From assembly GCF_016907315.1 (NCBI RefSeq), contig NZ_JAFBBS010000001.1, forward strand, positions 2,418,001-2,482,000: 64,000 bases of DNA. Direction: 5' to 3'. The notes under the pieces are model-generated. The model was given only the letters and a program-made list of their open reading frames with translations, was not told the origin of the DNA and did no database searches. Of this stretch, positions 35,007-43,702 are shown one piece after another (the stretch's first letter is position 1; every line of letters starts with the position of its first letter). The position numbers and the translations under genes are program-made. The stretch is from Microbacterium esteraromaticum (lineage in GTDB: Bacteria > Actinomycetota > Actinomycetes > Actinomycetales > Microbacteriaceae).

Positions 35007-36171
35007 CGGCGACGGCAGTGACGCGAAAGCGTCGCCGCGCCGCGTCGCGCTGATCGCCTCGTCGTTCGCGCCCCACGTCGGCGGCGTCGAAGAGCACGTC
35101 GGCCAGATTGCGAGGCAGCTGCATGCACGCGGTCACACCGTCGAGGTGTGGACGGTCGACCGCGGCGTGCGTCCGGATGCGCCGTTCGCCGCCCATGACG
35201 GCAGCGAGATCACCGTGCGCTACCTGCCGACGCCGCTGCCCGCGCGGTCCGTTGCGGCCATGCTGCGCTTCGGCTTGCGCGTCGCACCGGCATGGATGCG
35301 GTGGGCGCGGGCCCATCGCGGCTTCGCCCCCGAGGTGCTGCACGTGCAGTGCTTCGGCCCGAACGGCATCTACGCCGAGCGGCTGCATCGTCGCTTCGGA
35401 ACCCCGCTCATCGTCAGCTCGCACGGTGAGACCCTGGGTGACGACCACGGCATCTATGCCCGTTCCGCACTGCTGCGCGCCCGGCTGCGCACGGCTATCG
35501 CCGCTGCCGCCGCCGTCACCGCCCCGAGCCGGTTCGCCCTCGACGATCTGAAGGCGCATCACGGTCTCGACTCGGCGGGCGAGATCGTCGCGAACGGCGT
35601 CGATCTGGATGTGGTTCCGGATGCCCTCCCGGTCTCGGATCAGCCCTACCTGTACGCGGTGGGGCGCCTCGGGCTGCCCAAGGGCTTCGACCTGCTGATC
35701 GACGCCTACGCGCGATCGGGCCTCTCACGCATTCCGCTCATCATCGGCGGCGAAGGACCCGAGCGCGATGCCCTGCAGCGGCGGATCGATGAGGCCGGAC
35801 TCGACGAGCGCGTGCGTCTGATCGGAAGGCAGTCGCCGCAGCAGGTCGCCACAGGCATGGCCGGAGCGCTCGCCGTGATCGTGCCGTCGCGGTTCGAATC
35901 GTTCGGGATCGTGGCACTCGAGGCGTGGCGCGCGGGCACCGCACTGATCATGACCTCGCGCGGCGGGGCCGTCGACTTCGTGCGGCATGAGCAGAACGGC
36001 CTGCTCGTCGATCCGACAGACGTCGACGAGCTGGCTGCGGCGCTCATCCGCATCGTCTCGGACGATGAGCTGAGGGTGACGATCGCCCGCGCCGGCCACG
36101 AAGACGTCGACGCCTTCACCTGGGCACGCGCCGCCGAGGCCTATGAGCGCATCTACGATCGACTGCGGTGA
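34990..36171 (+). CDS. Glycosyltransferase family 4
   Basis: A 393-residue GT-B enzyme: ALIASSFAPHVGGVEEHVGQIARQL at the start, HVQCFGPNGIYAE, VGRLGLPKGFDLLIDAYARSG, and the EX7E region SRFESFGIVALEAWRAGTALIM. ATG at 34990 overlaps the kinase gene by 17 nt. It converges with the next minus-strand glycosyltransferase, with 25 bp between stops. Confidence 0.88.
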   Translation: MPRTSDGDGSDAKASPRRVALIASSFAPHVGGVEEHVGQIARQLHARGHTVEVWTVDRGVRPDAPFAAHDGSEITVRYLPTPLPARSVAAMLRFGLRVAPAWMRWARAHRGFAPEVLHVQCFGPNGIYAERLHRRFGTPLIVSSHGETLGDDHGIYARSALLRARLRTAIAAAAAVTAPSRFALDDLKAHHGLDSAGEIVANGVDLDVVPDALPVSDQPYLYAVGRLGLPKGFDLLIDAYARSGLSRIPLIIGGEGPERDALQRRIDEAGLDERVRLIGRQSPQQVATGMAGALAVIVPSRFESFGIVALEAWRAGTALIMTSRGGAVDFVRHEQNGLLVDPTDVDELAAALIRIVSDDELRVTIARAGHEDVDAFTWARAAEAYERIYDRLR

Positions 36172-36196
36172 TGCCGCCGCGCCGAGGGCGCGTCGA

Positions 36197-37252
36197 TCAG
36201 CCGCCGAGACGCTGCCACACGCGGGCATGCCCCTCGGCGCTGCGCTCCCACGTGAACTGGGCGGCATGCGCGCGGGCCCCGCGCACCAGGCCGTCGAGCT
36301 GCGCCCCGTCGTCTGTCGCGTCGAGGATGCCCGCCGCGATCGACGCGCCGTCGACACCGACCATGATCGCGTGCCCGTCGGCCACCTCGGTCAGGCTGCT
36401 CGTGTCAGCCACCACCGCCGGCACACGCGCCGCCATCGCCTCGAGCACCGGCAGCCCGAAGCCCTCGACGAGCGACGGCACGACCACCGCGCTCGCACCT
36501 GCCACAAGGCCAGGCATGACCTCGTCCGGCAGGCGACCGAGCATACGAACGCCCGGCATCCCCTCGAACAGGGCCGTCCGCCGGGGGTGATCCGGCCCCG
36601 CCAATGCGAGGGTGAGGTTCGGGCGACGGTGATGCACGGTCGGCCACGCCTCCGCGAGGCCCTCGAGATTCTTGCGCTGCGCCGCGCCGCCGGCGTGAAG
36701 CACGTAGGGGCCCTCGAGTCGCAGCGCAGCGCGATCACCGACGACGAGCGGGGCCGGATCGAAGTAGCGCGGGTCGACCCCGTTGTGCACGACGATCGGG
36801 TCGCGAACCCCCAGCAGATCCGCGGCCTCCTGCGCGGTGTACTCCGACACGCAGATGACTGCGGCAGCCCGACGCAGCTCCTCTGCGGCGGCGGGAACCG
36901 GAGCCGACTCGTCGGGAAAGCGCCAGGCGACCACGTCGTGCAGCGTCACCACGTCGTGTCGCCCAGGCGGCAGCTCCAGCGCCATGCGATGCGTGAGAGT
37001 GTCGCCGGCGAAGACAGCGGCCCCCAGCATCCGGCGCACGGCTGCCGGCGCCTTCGCCACCCTGCCGATCGGCAGGCGCCGCTCGCCGGGAAGGGGCGAG
37101 CGCAGCGACCGGATCGCCACCTCGCGCACGGCCCACGGAATCGGCGAGATCGCGGCCAGAGCATCCGCTGCCCGGTCAGAGATCTGACGCACGTACGCCT
37201 GAGCGCCCATCGGGTTGGCGGTCGCGATCGTCGCAATGCTCAGGCGGTGCAT
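36197..37252 (-). CDS. Glycosyltransferase family 4 (mannosyltransferase-like)
   Basis: A 351-residue GT-B enzyme. Landmarks: VVTLHDVVAWRFP, ICVSEYTAQEAADLLGV, VVHNGVDPRYFDPAP, YVLHAGGAAQRKNLEGL, and PSLVEGFGLPVLEAMAARVPAVVAD with the EX7E pair. The LHD and VSEYT segments are typical of D-mannose/rhamnose-type GT4 enzymes. ATG at 37252 is chosen over an upstream ATG that adds 18 residues not matching the fold. It is divergent from a GT2 gene. Confidence 0.87.
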   Translation of the reverse strand: MHRLSIATIATANPMGAQAYVRQISDRAADALAAISPIPWAVREVAIRSLRSPLPGERRLPIGRVAKAPAAVRRMLGAAVFAGDTLTHRMALELPPGRHDVVTLHDVVAWRFPDESAPVPAAAEELRRAAAVICVSEYTAQEAADLLGVRDPIVVHNGVDPRYFDPAPLVVGDRAALRLEGPYVLHAGGAAQRKNLEGLAEAWPTVHHRRPNLTLALAGPDHPRRTALFEGMPGVRMLGRLPDEVMPGLVAGASAVVVPSLVEGFGLPVLEAMAARVPAVVADTSSLTEVADGHAIMVGVDGASIAAGILDATDDGAQLDGLVRGARAHAAQFTWERSAEGHARVWQRLGG

Positions 37253-37347
37253 CCGGCTGCCCCCATCGAGTGTCTTCTGCCGCTGTGGTATCAGTATCGT
37301 GGACACGGGGAGACAGGCGAGTCCAGGCTCGTCGGAGTGGGAGACAT

Positions 37348-38319
37348 ATGCCTGACCGCACTGCCGTGGTCGTCATCGCGACGTATCGCAGGCCCGACCA
37401 CGTCCGCACCTGCCTCCAGCACATCAGGCTGCAGACCGTCGAACCCGAGCGCGTCGTAGTCGTCGACGCGTCGCCCGACGACCTGACCCGCCGCGTGGTC
37501 GACGGCTTCCCTGGTGTCGAGTACCGCCGGAACGATCTCGGCGTCGGACTGCTCGCGACGTCGCGCGCCATCGGAGTGCAGGGCGCGACCGAAGACGTCA
37601 TCGCGTTCATCGACGACGATGCCTACGCCGAACCGCAGTGGCTGGCCGAGATCCTCGCCGCATACGACGATCCGGCGGTGGGAGCCGTCGGCGGGCGCGC
37701 CGACAACGACCGGCCGGGCGAAGAGCGGGAAGGGTGGGACCGCATCGGCCGTCTGCTGCCTGACGGCACCCTGACCGGGAACTTCGGCGCCGACCCCGGG
37801 CGCGTGATCGAGACCGACCACATGCTCGGCGCCAACATGACCGTGCGCACCGAGGCGCTGCGCAGCATCGGCGGCATCCACGACTACTACCCCGGCACCT
37901 GTCTTCGTGAGGACTCCGATCTCGCCCTGCGAGTGAAGGCAGCCGGATGGAAGGTCGTCTTCGCGCCCCGGGCCGCCGTGCTGCACGTGGCGGGGGAGTA
38001 CGCCAAGGGCAAGAGGTTCGATCTTCGCTACCGCTTCTACGGCGCGCGCAACCACATCCTGCTGCTCACCACCGTGCTGGGCCGCGGCGATGCGCACCTC
38101 GTGCGCCACTACGGCCGGGTGGCCGCCGGCATGGCGGCGGAGATCGGCGCTGGCGTCGGCGCTGTGGCGCACAAGCACGGTCTCGTCGCGAAGGCGCGCA
38201 GCGTCGTCGGCGGTTTCGCGCGTGCGGGCGCCGACCTGTTCGGCACGGCGGCGGGCATCGCAGCATCCATCCGCCCGAATGATCGGGCCGCCGACGCCTC
38301 ACGGGAGTGGCGGCGGTGA
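37348..38319 (+). CDS. Glycosyltransferase family 2
   Basis: A 323-residue GT-A enzyme with AVVVIATYRRPDHVRTCLQHI, VVVDASPDD, FIDDDAYAEPQWL (metal site), and CLREDSDLALRVKAAGWKVVFAP, the ED-type acceptor motif. The C-terminal third carries a hydrophobic, Gly/Ala-rich stretch that may lie on the membrane. ATG at 37348 is used. The stop overlaps the next gene as GTGA. It is the first of three coupled genes to 40051. Confidence 0.87.
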   Translation: MPDRTAVVVIATYRRPDHVRTCLQHIRLQTVEPERVVVVDASPDDLTRRVVDGFPGVEYRRNDLGVGLLATSRAIGVQGATEDVIAFIDDDAYAEPQWLAEILAAYDDPAVGAVGGRADNDRPGEEREGWDRIGRLLPDGTLTGNFGADPGRVIETDHMLGANMTVRTEALRSIGGIHDYYPGTCLREDSDLALRVKAAGWKVVFAPRAAVLHVAGEYAKGKRFDLRYRFYGARNHILLLTTVLGRGDAHLVRHYGRVAAGMAAEIGAGVGAVAHKHGLVAKARSVVGGFARAGADLFGTAAGIAASIRPNDRAADASREWRR

Positions 38320-39215
38320 CCAGGCCGCTGCGGCTGCACGCCTACGTGCTCGTCGCAGACCCGAGCTATCTGCGGGAGAGCCTGGAAGCCTACTACCCGC
38401 ATGTCGACCGGATCGTGCTGTCGTACGACCGCACCGCGACCTCGTGGACGGGCACGCCCCTGCCTGTCGAGCAGTGCCTCCGCATCATCGAAGAGGTCGA
38501 CGTCGCCGGCAAGTGCGTGCACGCCCCCGGCGATTTCGCGCGACTCGATCACGAGCCGCTCGACAACGACACATTCCAGCGCCAGACGGCGCTGGACCTC
38601 GCCTCGGAGGGTGCTGATTGGGTGATCCAGCTCGACACCGACGAGGTGATGGCCGATCCGGCGCTGTTCATCGAGATGCTGCGCAGGGCCGATGCCGCCG
38701 GCGCCGCGGGGCTCGACTACCCCGCCCGCTGGCTCTACACCCGCACGGCCCCCGGGCGCTACCTCGAGGTGACTGATCGGCTCTGGCGTCACGCGGCCTC
38801 GTACCCCGGCCCGCTCGCGGTTCGCGCCGGAACGACATTGCGGCACGCGCGCCAGATCGGCGGTGAGCTGTTCCGCGTCGATCTCGCCCCGCAGAACACC
38901 GATCCCTGGCATCCGGCCGACGCGCGCGTCGATGCGGTGATCGCGCCCGAGAGCGCCGTGCTGCACTTCTCCTGGGTGCGCGATCCTGAGGTGATCCGCC
39001 GCAAGTTCGACTGGTCGGGTCACACCGCGTTCATGCGACCGCCGATCGTGCTGCGACGCTGGCTGTGGCGCACCCGGCATCCGCTGCTCACTGTGCTCAC
39101 CACCCCGCTGCGGCGCAAGGAGGACGGCTGCTACCGCCTCTCCCGCATCCCCGAGCCCCCCGGTGGCGAGCCGATCGCCGTCCCGTTCGGCGACGGCGAG
39201 GCGACCCGCCGATGA
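38316..39215 (+). CDS. Predicted glycosyltransferase (GT2/GT92-like)
   Basis: A 299-residue protein with RLHAYVLVADPSYLRESLEAYYPHVDRIVLSYD at the start, WVIQLDTDEVMADP (DXD metal site, about residues 106-119) and a C-terminal FDWSGHTAFMRP segment. The layout fits glycosyltransferases that read a DTDE metal motif. GTG at 38316 is favoured over GTG at 38307 because it leaves ten bases after a GGGAG site and gives a GTGA overlap. The acceptor is unknown. Confidence 0.75.
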   Translation: MTRPLRLHAYVLVADPSYLRESLEAYYPHVDRIVLSYDRTATSWTGTPLPVEQCLRIIEEVDVAGKCVHAPGDFARLDHEPLDNDTFQRQTALDLASEGADWVIQLDTDEVMADPALFIEMLRRADAAGAAGLDYPARWLYTRTAPGRYLEVTDRLWRHAASYPGPLAVRAGTTLRHARQIGGELFRVDLAPQNTDPWHPADARVDAVIAPESAVLHFSWVRDPEVIRRKFDWSGHTAFMRPPIVLRRWLWRTRHPLLTVLTTPLRRKEDGCYRLSRIPEPPGGEPIAVPFGDGEATRR

Positions 39216-40051
39216 CCGGCATCATCCGTCCCGCGAAGCGCGTGGCGCGACGCGCCGCCGACGCGGCCGTGCGGCATACGCAGGACGCCGTCGATCTGCT
39301 GCGCCGGGGCGAGCGCACCGTGCTTCGCACCCCGCACGCCGGCATGCGGCTGGGCAACCTCCTCTATCTGTGGCTGCAGGCGCATCTCCGGTCGGCTCTC
39401 GGGCGGCCGGTCCGGGTTCTCGAGTCGCGCGGGATGGGGGAGTGGTGGGATGCCTTCCCCCGGCTGCGTGAGCTCAGCGTCACGGCCGACGAACTGCGAT
39501 TCTCGGACCGCCGTGAGTGGGAGCCGGAGTGGCTGTATCAGCGCTACGGCGTCGACTTCACCCGCGAGCAGCTGCACGCCTTCATCGACGACGCCCTCGC
39601 ACCCCTGCTCGTCCCGTCGGCCATCGACGCGCGACTGGTGATCAACGTGCGGCGCGGTGACTTCTATGGCACAGAGTTCGAACCCAAGCACGGTTTCGAC
39701 GTGATCCGATACGTCACGGCCGCCGTCGCGCTCTTTCCCGATGCCACCGCGGCGCTGGTCGTCTCGGACGACGCCGAGTGGTGCCGCGCCCATCTGGGCG
39801 GGATGCTGACCGACCGCATCGGAGACGTCGCGTACGCCGACCCCGACCCCCTCGCCAACTTCCTGGCCATCGCCGGCGCCGAGCAGCTGATCGGCGCGAA
39901 CTCGACGTTCTCGTACTGGGGGGCGTACGTGGCGGGCCGCAGGCACCCGTCGGCACGGATCGTGATGCCCCGCTTCATGGCGCGCATGGCCCACGGGTCC
40001 GACGCCCATCAGCTCGACCCTCGTTGGGTTGCGCTCGACGGGTTCCACTGA
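39212..40051 (+). CDS. Alpha-1,2-fucosyltransferase-like (GT11) protein
   Basis: A 279-residue protein. Residues about 44-54 have GMRLGNLLYLW, the N-terminal GT11-type loop; LVINVRRGDFYG (about 141-152) resembles the HxRRxD motif that binds GDP-fucose, with Asn-Val in place of His-x; ALVVSDDAEWC and LIGANSTFSYWGAYV complete the family pattern. It would add fucose or a related deoxy sugar. No GDP-fucose synthesis genes are visible here. ATG overlaps the upstream stop as ATGA. Confidence 0.75.
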   Translation: MTGIIRPAKRVARRAADAAVRHTQDAVDLLRRGERTVLRTPHAGMRLGNLLYLWLQAHLRSALGRPVRVLESRGMGEWWDAFPRLRELSVTADELRFSDRREWEPEWLYQRYGVDFTREQLHAFIDDALAPLLVPSAIDARLVINVRRGDFYGTEFEPKHGFDVIRYVTAAVALFPDATAALVVSDDAEWCRAHLGGMLTDRIGDVAYADPDPLANFLAIAGAEQLIGANSTFSYWGAYVAGRRHPSARIVMPRFMARMAHGSDAHQLDPRWVALDGFH

Positions 40052-40057
40052 GCGGAT

Positions 40058-41869
40058 CTAATCGAGTCGACCCAGCTCGACCAGACGCGCGAACTCGGGG
40101 TTCGTCGCACGCACCTCGTCGAATGTCCCTCGGGTGGCGACCCGCCCCGACTCGAGGAAGATGAGGGTGTCGGCATCGCGCACGGTCGAGAGCCGGTGAG
40201 CCACGATGATCACGGTCATCGTTCCGCGCAGACGATCGAGTGTGGCCGCTATCTCGTGCTCGGTGGCGTTGTCGAGTGCGCTCGTCGCCTCGTCGAGCAC
40301 CAGCACGCGCGGTCGGCGGTACAGTGCCCTGGCGAGGCCGAGCCGCTGACGCTGTCCGCCCGATAGGCGCACGCCGCGGTCGCCGACGACGGTCTCGAGG
40401 CCGTCAGGCAGGTCGGCGACAAGGGAGTCGAGCTGCGCGATCGAGACGACCTCGGCCATGCGCTCACGGTCGAAGCGGTCGGGCGCGATTCCGTAGGCGA
40501 TGTTCGCGGAGACCGTGTCGTTGACCAGGAAGACGTCCTGCGGCACGACGCCGAGATCGGCGTACCAGGTGGCGAGATCGTCGTCGATGCGCCGCCCACC
40601 GCAGGTGATCTCACCCTCGGTCGGGTCGAGAAGACCGAGAACCAGGTCCAGCAGTGTGCTCTTTCCCGCGCCGCTCGAACCGACGAAGGCCGTCGTCTCA
40701 TCGGCCGGGATGCGCAGCGACAGATGCTCGAGCACAGGCACGTCGGCGTCGGGGTAGCGGAACGTGACATCGTGCAGCTCGATGTCCCCCGTGAAGCGGG
40801 CTTCGCTGGAGGGTGCGGGCTCGTGCATCCCCTCGGCCTTGAGCTCGCCGATCGCCTCCGTGAAGATCTGCAGGCCGGCAGCACCCGCGCGCATGGTCGC
40901 GACGTTGGCGGTCAGGCGGTTGAGCGTCGGCAGTGCGCGCATCGATGCCGCCGCGAACAGACCGAGCACGGACACGATCTGATCTGCCTCGCCGATCGCC
41001 ATCAGCAGGATGGCGATACCCGCGATGGCGGTGATGAAGCTGACCTCGAGCAGATACCGCGGGATGTCGCCGAGAAAGCCCATGAGGCGGTTCTGATGCG
41101 CGCCGGCCAGACGTGCTCGGCGGAAGCTGTCGATCAGGCGCTCGGCGCTGCCGCTGAGGCGGGTCTCGCGAAAACCGTCCAGCCCGGGGAGGAGGGACTG
41201 CCACGCCTGCAGCCCCGTCTCGGCCAGGACCTCCCCGATGCGCAGCTGGCGACGCCGAAGCACCTGCTGCACGCCGAAGACGAGGACACCGAACAGGGCG
41301 ACGGCGAAGAGGGTCACGCCGGGCGACGTCACGAGCAGCACCGCGACGATCGCGAGCAGCACGAGCACGTCTGTGAAAAGGGTCAGCCCGGCGAGGAGCA
41401 CGCTCGCGGACTGCGTCGAGGCATCGTTGATGTTGCGGTAGATCGTGCTCAGGCTGCGCTGCCGGTGAGCGCTGTAGGGAGCCATGACGTAGCGCCGCAT
41501 GAGCTCGACCGACGCCAGCGCCGAGACCCGCGTCGTGCGACCGAGGAGCCACCACCGGAACAGCAGTGAACCCGCGCTCTTGACGAGGAACGCGATCACC
41601 ACGATTCCCGCGACGACGGGGATCAGCACGTGCAGATCACGTGTGCCGAGCTGATCGGCGATGGCGCGGTTCGCCCCCGTGAGGGGGCCGTCTGTGGTGA
41701 CCAGCTGCATCAGCGGGACCATCGCTGCGACGCCCAGCATGTCGAGTGCTGCGAGCGTGATCGACGCGATCACGGTGCCGGCCACCCACTGCGAGGGCTT
41801 GGCGCCCGTCACGCGCAGGATGGTCAGCAGCTGCGGGATCATCCCGGGAGCGGTGCGCGCCTCACTCAT
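40058..41869 (-). CDS. PglK-like ABC exporter (membrane domain plus ATPase), locus B
   Basis: A 603-residue exporter half-molecule: six spans in the first half, including ITLAALDMLGVAAMVPLM, and an ATPase with Walker A GSSGAGKST, Q-loop GVVPQDVFLVND, signature LSGGQRQR, Walker B VLVLDEATSALD and switch VAHRLST. It is the paralogue of the exporter at 18359-20167 and is the best flippase candidate for locus B. It converges with the GT11-like gene, with six bases between stops, and is divergent from the small Tat-exported protein. Confidence 0.87.
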   Translation of the reverse strand: MSEARTAPGMIPQLLTILRVTGAKPSQWVAGTVIASITLAALDMLGVAAMVPLMQLVTTDGPLTGANRAIADQLGTRDLHVLIPVVAGIVVIAFLVKSAGSLLFRWWLLGRTTRVSALASVELMRRYVMAPYSAHRQRSLSTIYRNINDASTQSASVLLAGLTLFTDVLVLLAIVAVLLVTSPGVTLFAVALFGVLVFGVQQVLRRRQLRIGEVLAETGLQAWQSLLPGLDGFRETRLSGSAERLIDSFRRARLAGAHQNRLMGFLGDIPRYLLEVSFITAIAGIAILLMAIGEADQIVSVLGLFAAASMRALPTLNRLTANVATMRAGAAGLQIFTEAIGELKAEGMHEPAPSSEARFTGDIELHDVTFRYPDADVPVLEHLSLRIPADETTAFVGSSGAGKSTLLDLVLGLLDPTEGEITCGGRRIDDDLATWYADLGVVPQDVFLVNDTVSANIAYGIAPDRFDRERMAEVVSIAQLDSLVADLPDGLETVVGDRGVRLSGGQRQRLGLARALYRRPRVLVLDEATSALDNATEHEIAATLDRLRGTMTVIIVAHRLSTVRDADTLIFLESGRVATRGTFDEVRATNPEFARLVELGRLD

Positions 41870-41908
41870 CCGGAATCCTTCGTCAGATTTTCGCTCTCAG
41901 CGGGGGTG

Positions 41909-41938
41909 TTCGCGAAGCAGACAATACGCTAGCATTAT
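41909..41938 (+). promoter_or_regulatory. Possible promoter of the small Tat-exported protein
   Basis: TTCGCG at 41909-41914 and CATTAT at 41933-41938 (18-nt spacer; TAGCAT at 41930 is an alternative -10). The region 41915-41975 is clearly richer in A and T than its surroundings. Confidence 0.35.
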
Positions 41939-42015
41939 CGCGATGGCATGGAGGATGCCATCAATTTTCTTTCAAATCGCTCTGGGGCTTGAGCGAATCG
42001 ACTGGGGGCATCTCA

Positions 42016-42516
42016 ATGTCTGAGAACGATCAGACCGGCATCAGCCGTCGTACCGTGACCAAGGCGATGGCGTGGGCGGTTCCGGCCGTCGCCGTCGCAT
42101 CGACCGTGCCGTTCGCTGCCGCGTCGGCCATCGTCACCGTCAGCGAGGCAGGCGACGCCTGTAAGCTGCCGGGCAATTCCTGCAAGGACGCGGGCTACTC
42201 GAAGGGCTACCTTCAGCCGCTCAACATCTGCAACAACAGCATCGTGCCGATCACGGTGACGATCACCACGCCGGCGACGCTGACGTTCAACGGCAACGTG
42301 ACAGCGTTCACCCCGATTCCCGCGTCGTTCACCGTCAATCCGGGCGATTGCCAGCGCGTCGTGCTGAACCTCAACCTCCAGGACAACAGCGAGCAGTCGT
42401 CGATCTACGGCACGCTGTACTGGACGTGGACCGAGAACGGCGGACCGCAGAGCGGTTCGGGTGAGACGGCGATCTCGACCGACGTGACGCCTCCGTGCGT
42501 CAACTGCACCGTCTGA
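42016..42516 (+). CDS. Small Tat-exported Cys-containing protein
   Basis: A 166-residue protein with a twin-arginine signal (SRRTVTKAMAWAVPAVAVA) and a cleavage-like AAASA near residue 38. The mature part is about 125 residues, rich in Thr, Asn and Ser, predicted to be mostly beta strands, with six Cys that could form three disulfides (DACKLPGNSC; NICNN; GDCQRV; PPCVNC). No anchor motif or membrane span is present. The signal resembles that of the protein at 23907 (Trp followed by Val-Pro). Function unknown; its position between exporter and glycosyltransferases suggests a cell-surface role. Confidence 0.75.
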   Translation: MSENDQTGISRRTVTKAMAWAVPAVAVASTVPFAAASAIVTVSEAGDACKLPGNSCKDAGYSKGYLQPLNICNNSIVPITVTITTPATLTFNGNVTAFTPIPASFTVNPGDCQRVVLNLNLQDNSEQSSIYGTLYWTWTENGGPQSGSGETAISTDVTPPCVNCTV

Positions 42517-42533
42517 CACACGCAGAGCCTGCG

Positions 42534-42569
42534 AGAAGCCGTCGCCTTCGGGCGGCGGCTTCTGCTTTT
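42534..42569 (+). terminator. Intrinsic terminator with TTCG tetraloop
   Basis: A 13-bp stem (42534-42546 against 42551-42563, one G-T pair) closes a TTCG loop and is followed by GCTTTT. It lies 18 nt after the stop of the small Tat-exported protein. Confidence 0.92.
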
Positions 42570-42598
42570 CAGTGAGCGTCTGTCCCGGTAGCCAGCCG

Positions 42599-43702
42599 TC
42601 AGGGCGCAAGGCCGTGCAGCACCCGCGCGACCTGGCGCACCCGATCGGACCAGTCGTCAGCCGTGCCGTCGGCTCCCGCAGGGAAGGGGAGCGAGGTGCG
42701 CACCGCTGTCGCGACCGCCTCAGCGAAGCGCTCGCCCGTGTCGACGGTCGTCGCCTGATCGTCCCGGAACCCGGCGACAGGCGTCGAGAGAACGGGGCGG
42801 CCCACCGCCCGGTACTCGTAGAGCTTGAGCGGGTCGAGACTCTCGGTGAACGCCGTCACGACGTGCGGCACGACAAGGGCATCCGCGTGCTGCAGGTACG
42901 CAGGGACCTCGTCGCGCGACTTCGCCCCCAGCAGCACCACCCCGGCGGCGAGCAGCGATGCCGAGTCCTGTGCGGGCAGGGCATTCGGCCCGACGAGCAC
43001 CAGCGTTGCCTCGTCGCCGAGCGCCCTCGCGGTGAGCACGCACAGGTCGACATCGAGGCGGTCGCGGTGCAGAGTGCCTGCGTAGACCGCCACGCGGCCG
43101 GCGGGAAGGTCACGCGGCCGCTCGGTGGGCATGCGGTAGCGAGTCAGATCGACGGCATTCCGGACGAGCGCGATGTCGTCGCGCTGATCGCTCTTGCGGC
43201 GGATGAGCTCGGGTGAGCACGCCATGACGGCGCCGGCGTTGCGCGTCAACCAGGCCTCCCCGTCGGCGACGCGCGCCCGCTCGGCCTCGGGGCGGTCGGC
43301 TTCGAGCCAGTCGTCGGTCATGTCGTACAGCGAAGTCCACCCCGAAAGGCGGGCCACGATCGCCGACGCCGGATCGTTCACCCAGAGGATCGGCCGCTGC
43401 ATCGTCAGCCTCGAGGCCGCCGCGATGACCTTTCCGGCTCTCCGCTCGTCGGCGCCAGGGGCGAGCCTTCGAGGCAGGGACTTGAGCGGGCGAAGGGTCC
43501 ACAGGCGATCCGCCACCTGGTGCACGCCGTGGCCGAACCCCGGCATGCGGCGTCGGCGCAGCGCGTGGATCGGATCATCCGGCGGTTCGACGAACAGCAC
43601 CCGCAGGCTCGGGTCCTGAGCGAGCAGTCCGGCGATGAGGTACTGGTTGCGGCGCCACACCTCGTCCCACGGCTCCAGCGACATGACGACGAGATCGGTC
43701 AT
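42599..43702 (-). CDS. Glycosyltransferase (GT-B, family 4/1-like)
   Basis: A 367-residue GT-B enzyme: VVMSLEPWDEVWRRNQYLIAGLL at the start, SLYDMTDDWL, ACSPELIRRK, VAVYAGTLHRDRLDVDL and a C-terminal SLDPLKLYEYRAVGRPVLSTPVAGF, where the usual EX7E has become Asp-Pro-Leu-Lys-Leu-Tyr-Glu, as in some EPS glucosyl- or glucuronosyltransferases. It is the last gene of a minus-strand operon starting at 47830; the start overlaps the upstream stop by 4 nt. Confidence 0.83.
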   Translation of the reverse strand: MTDLVVMSLEPWDEVWRRNQYLIAGLLAQDPSLRVLFVEPPDDPIHALRRRRMPGFGHGVHQVADRLWTLRPLKSLPRRLAPGADERRAGKVIAAASRLTMQRPILWVNDPASAIVARLSGWTSLYDMTDDWLEADRPEAERARVADGEAWLTRNAGAVMACSPELIRRKSDQRDDIALVRNAVDLTRYRMPTERPRDLPAGRVAVYAGTLHRDRLDVDLCVLTARALGDEATLVLVGPNALPAQDSASLLAAGVVLLGAKSRDEVPAYLQHADALVVPHVVTAFTESLDPLKLYEYRAVGRPVLSTPVAGFRDDQATTVDTGERFAEAVATAVRTSLPFPAGADGTADDWSDRVRQVARVLHGLAP

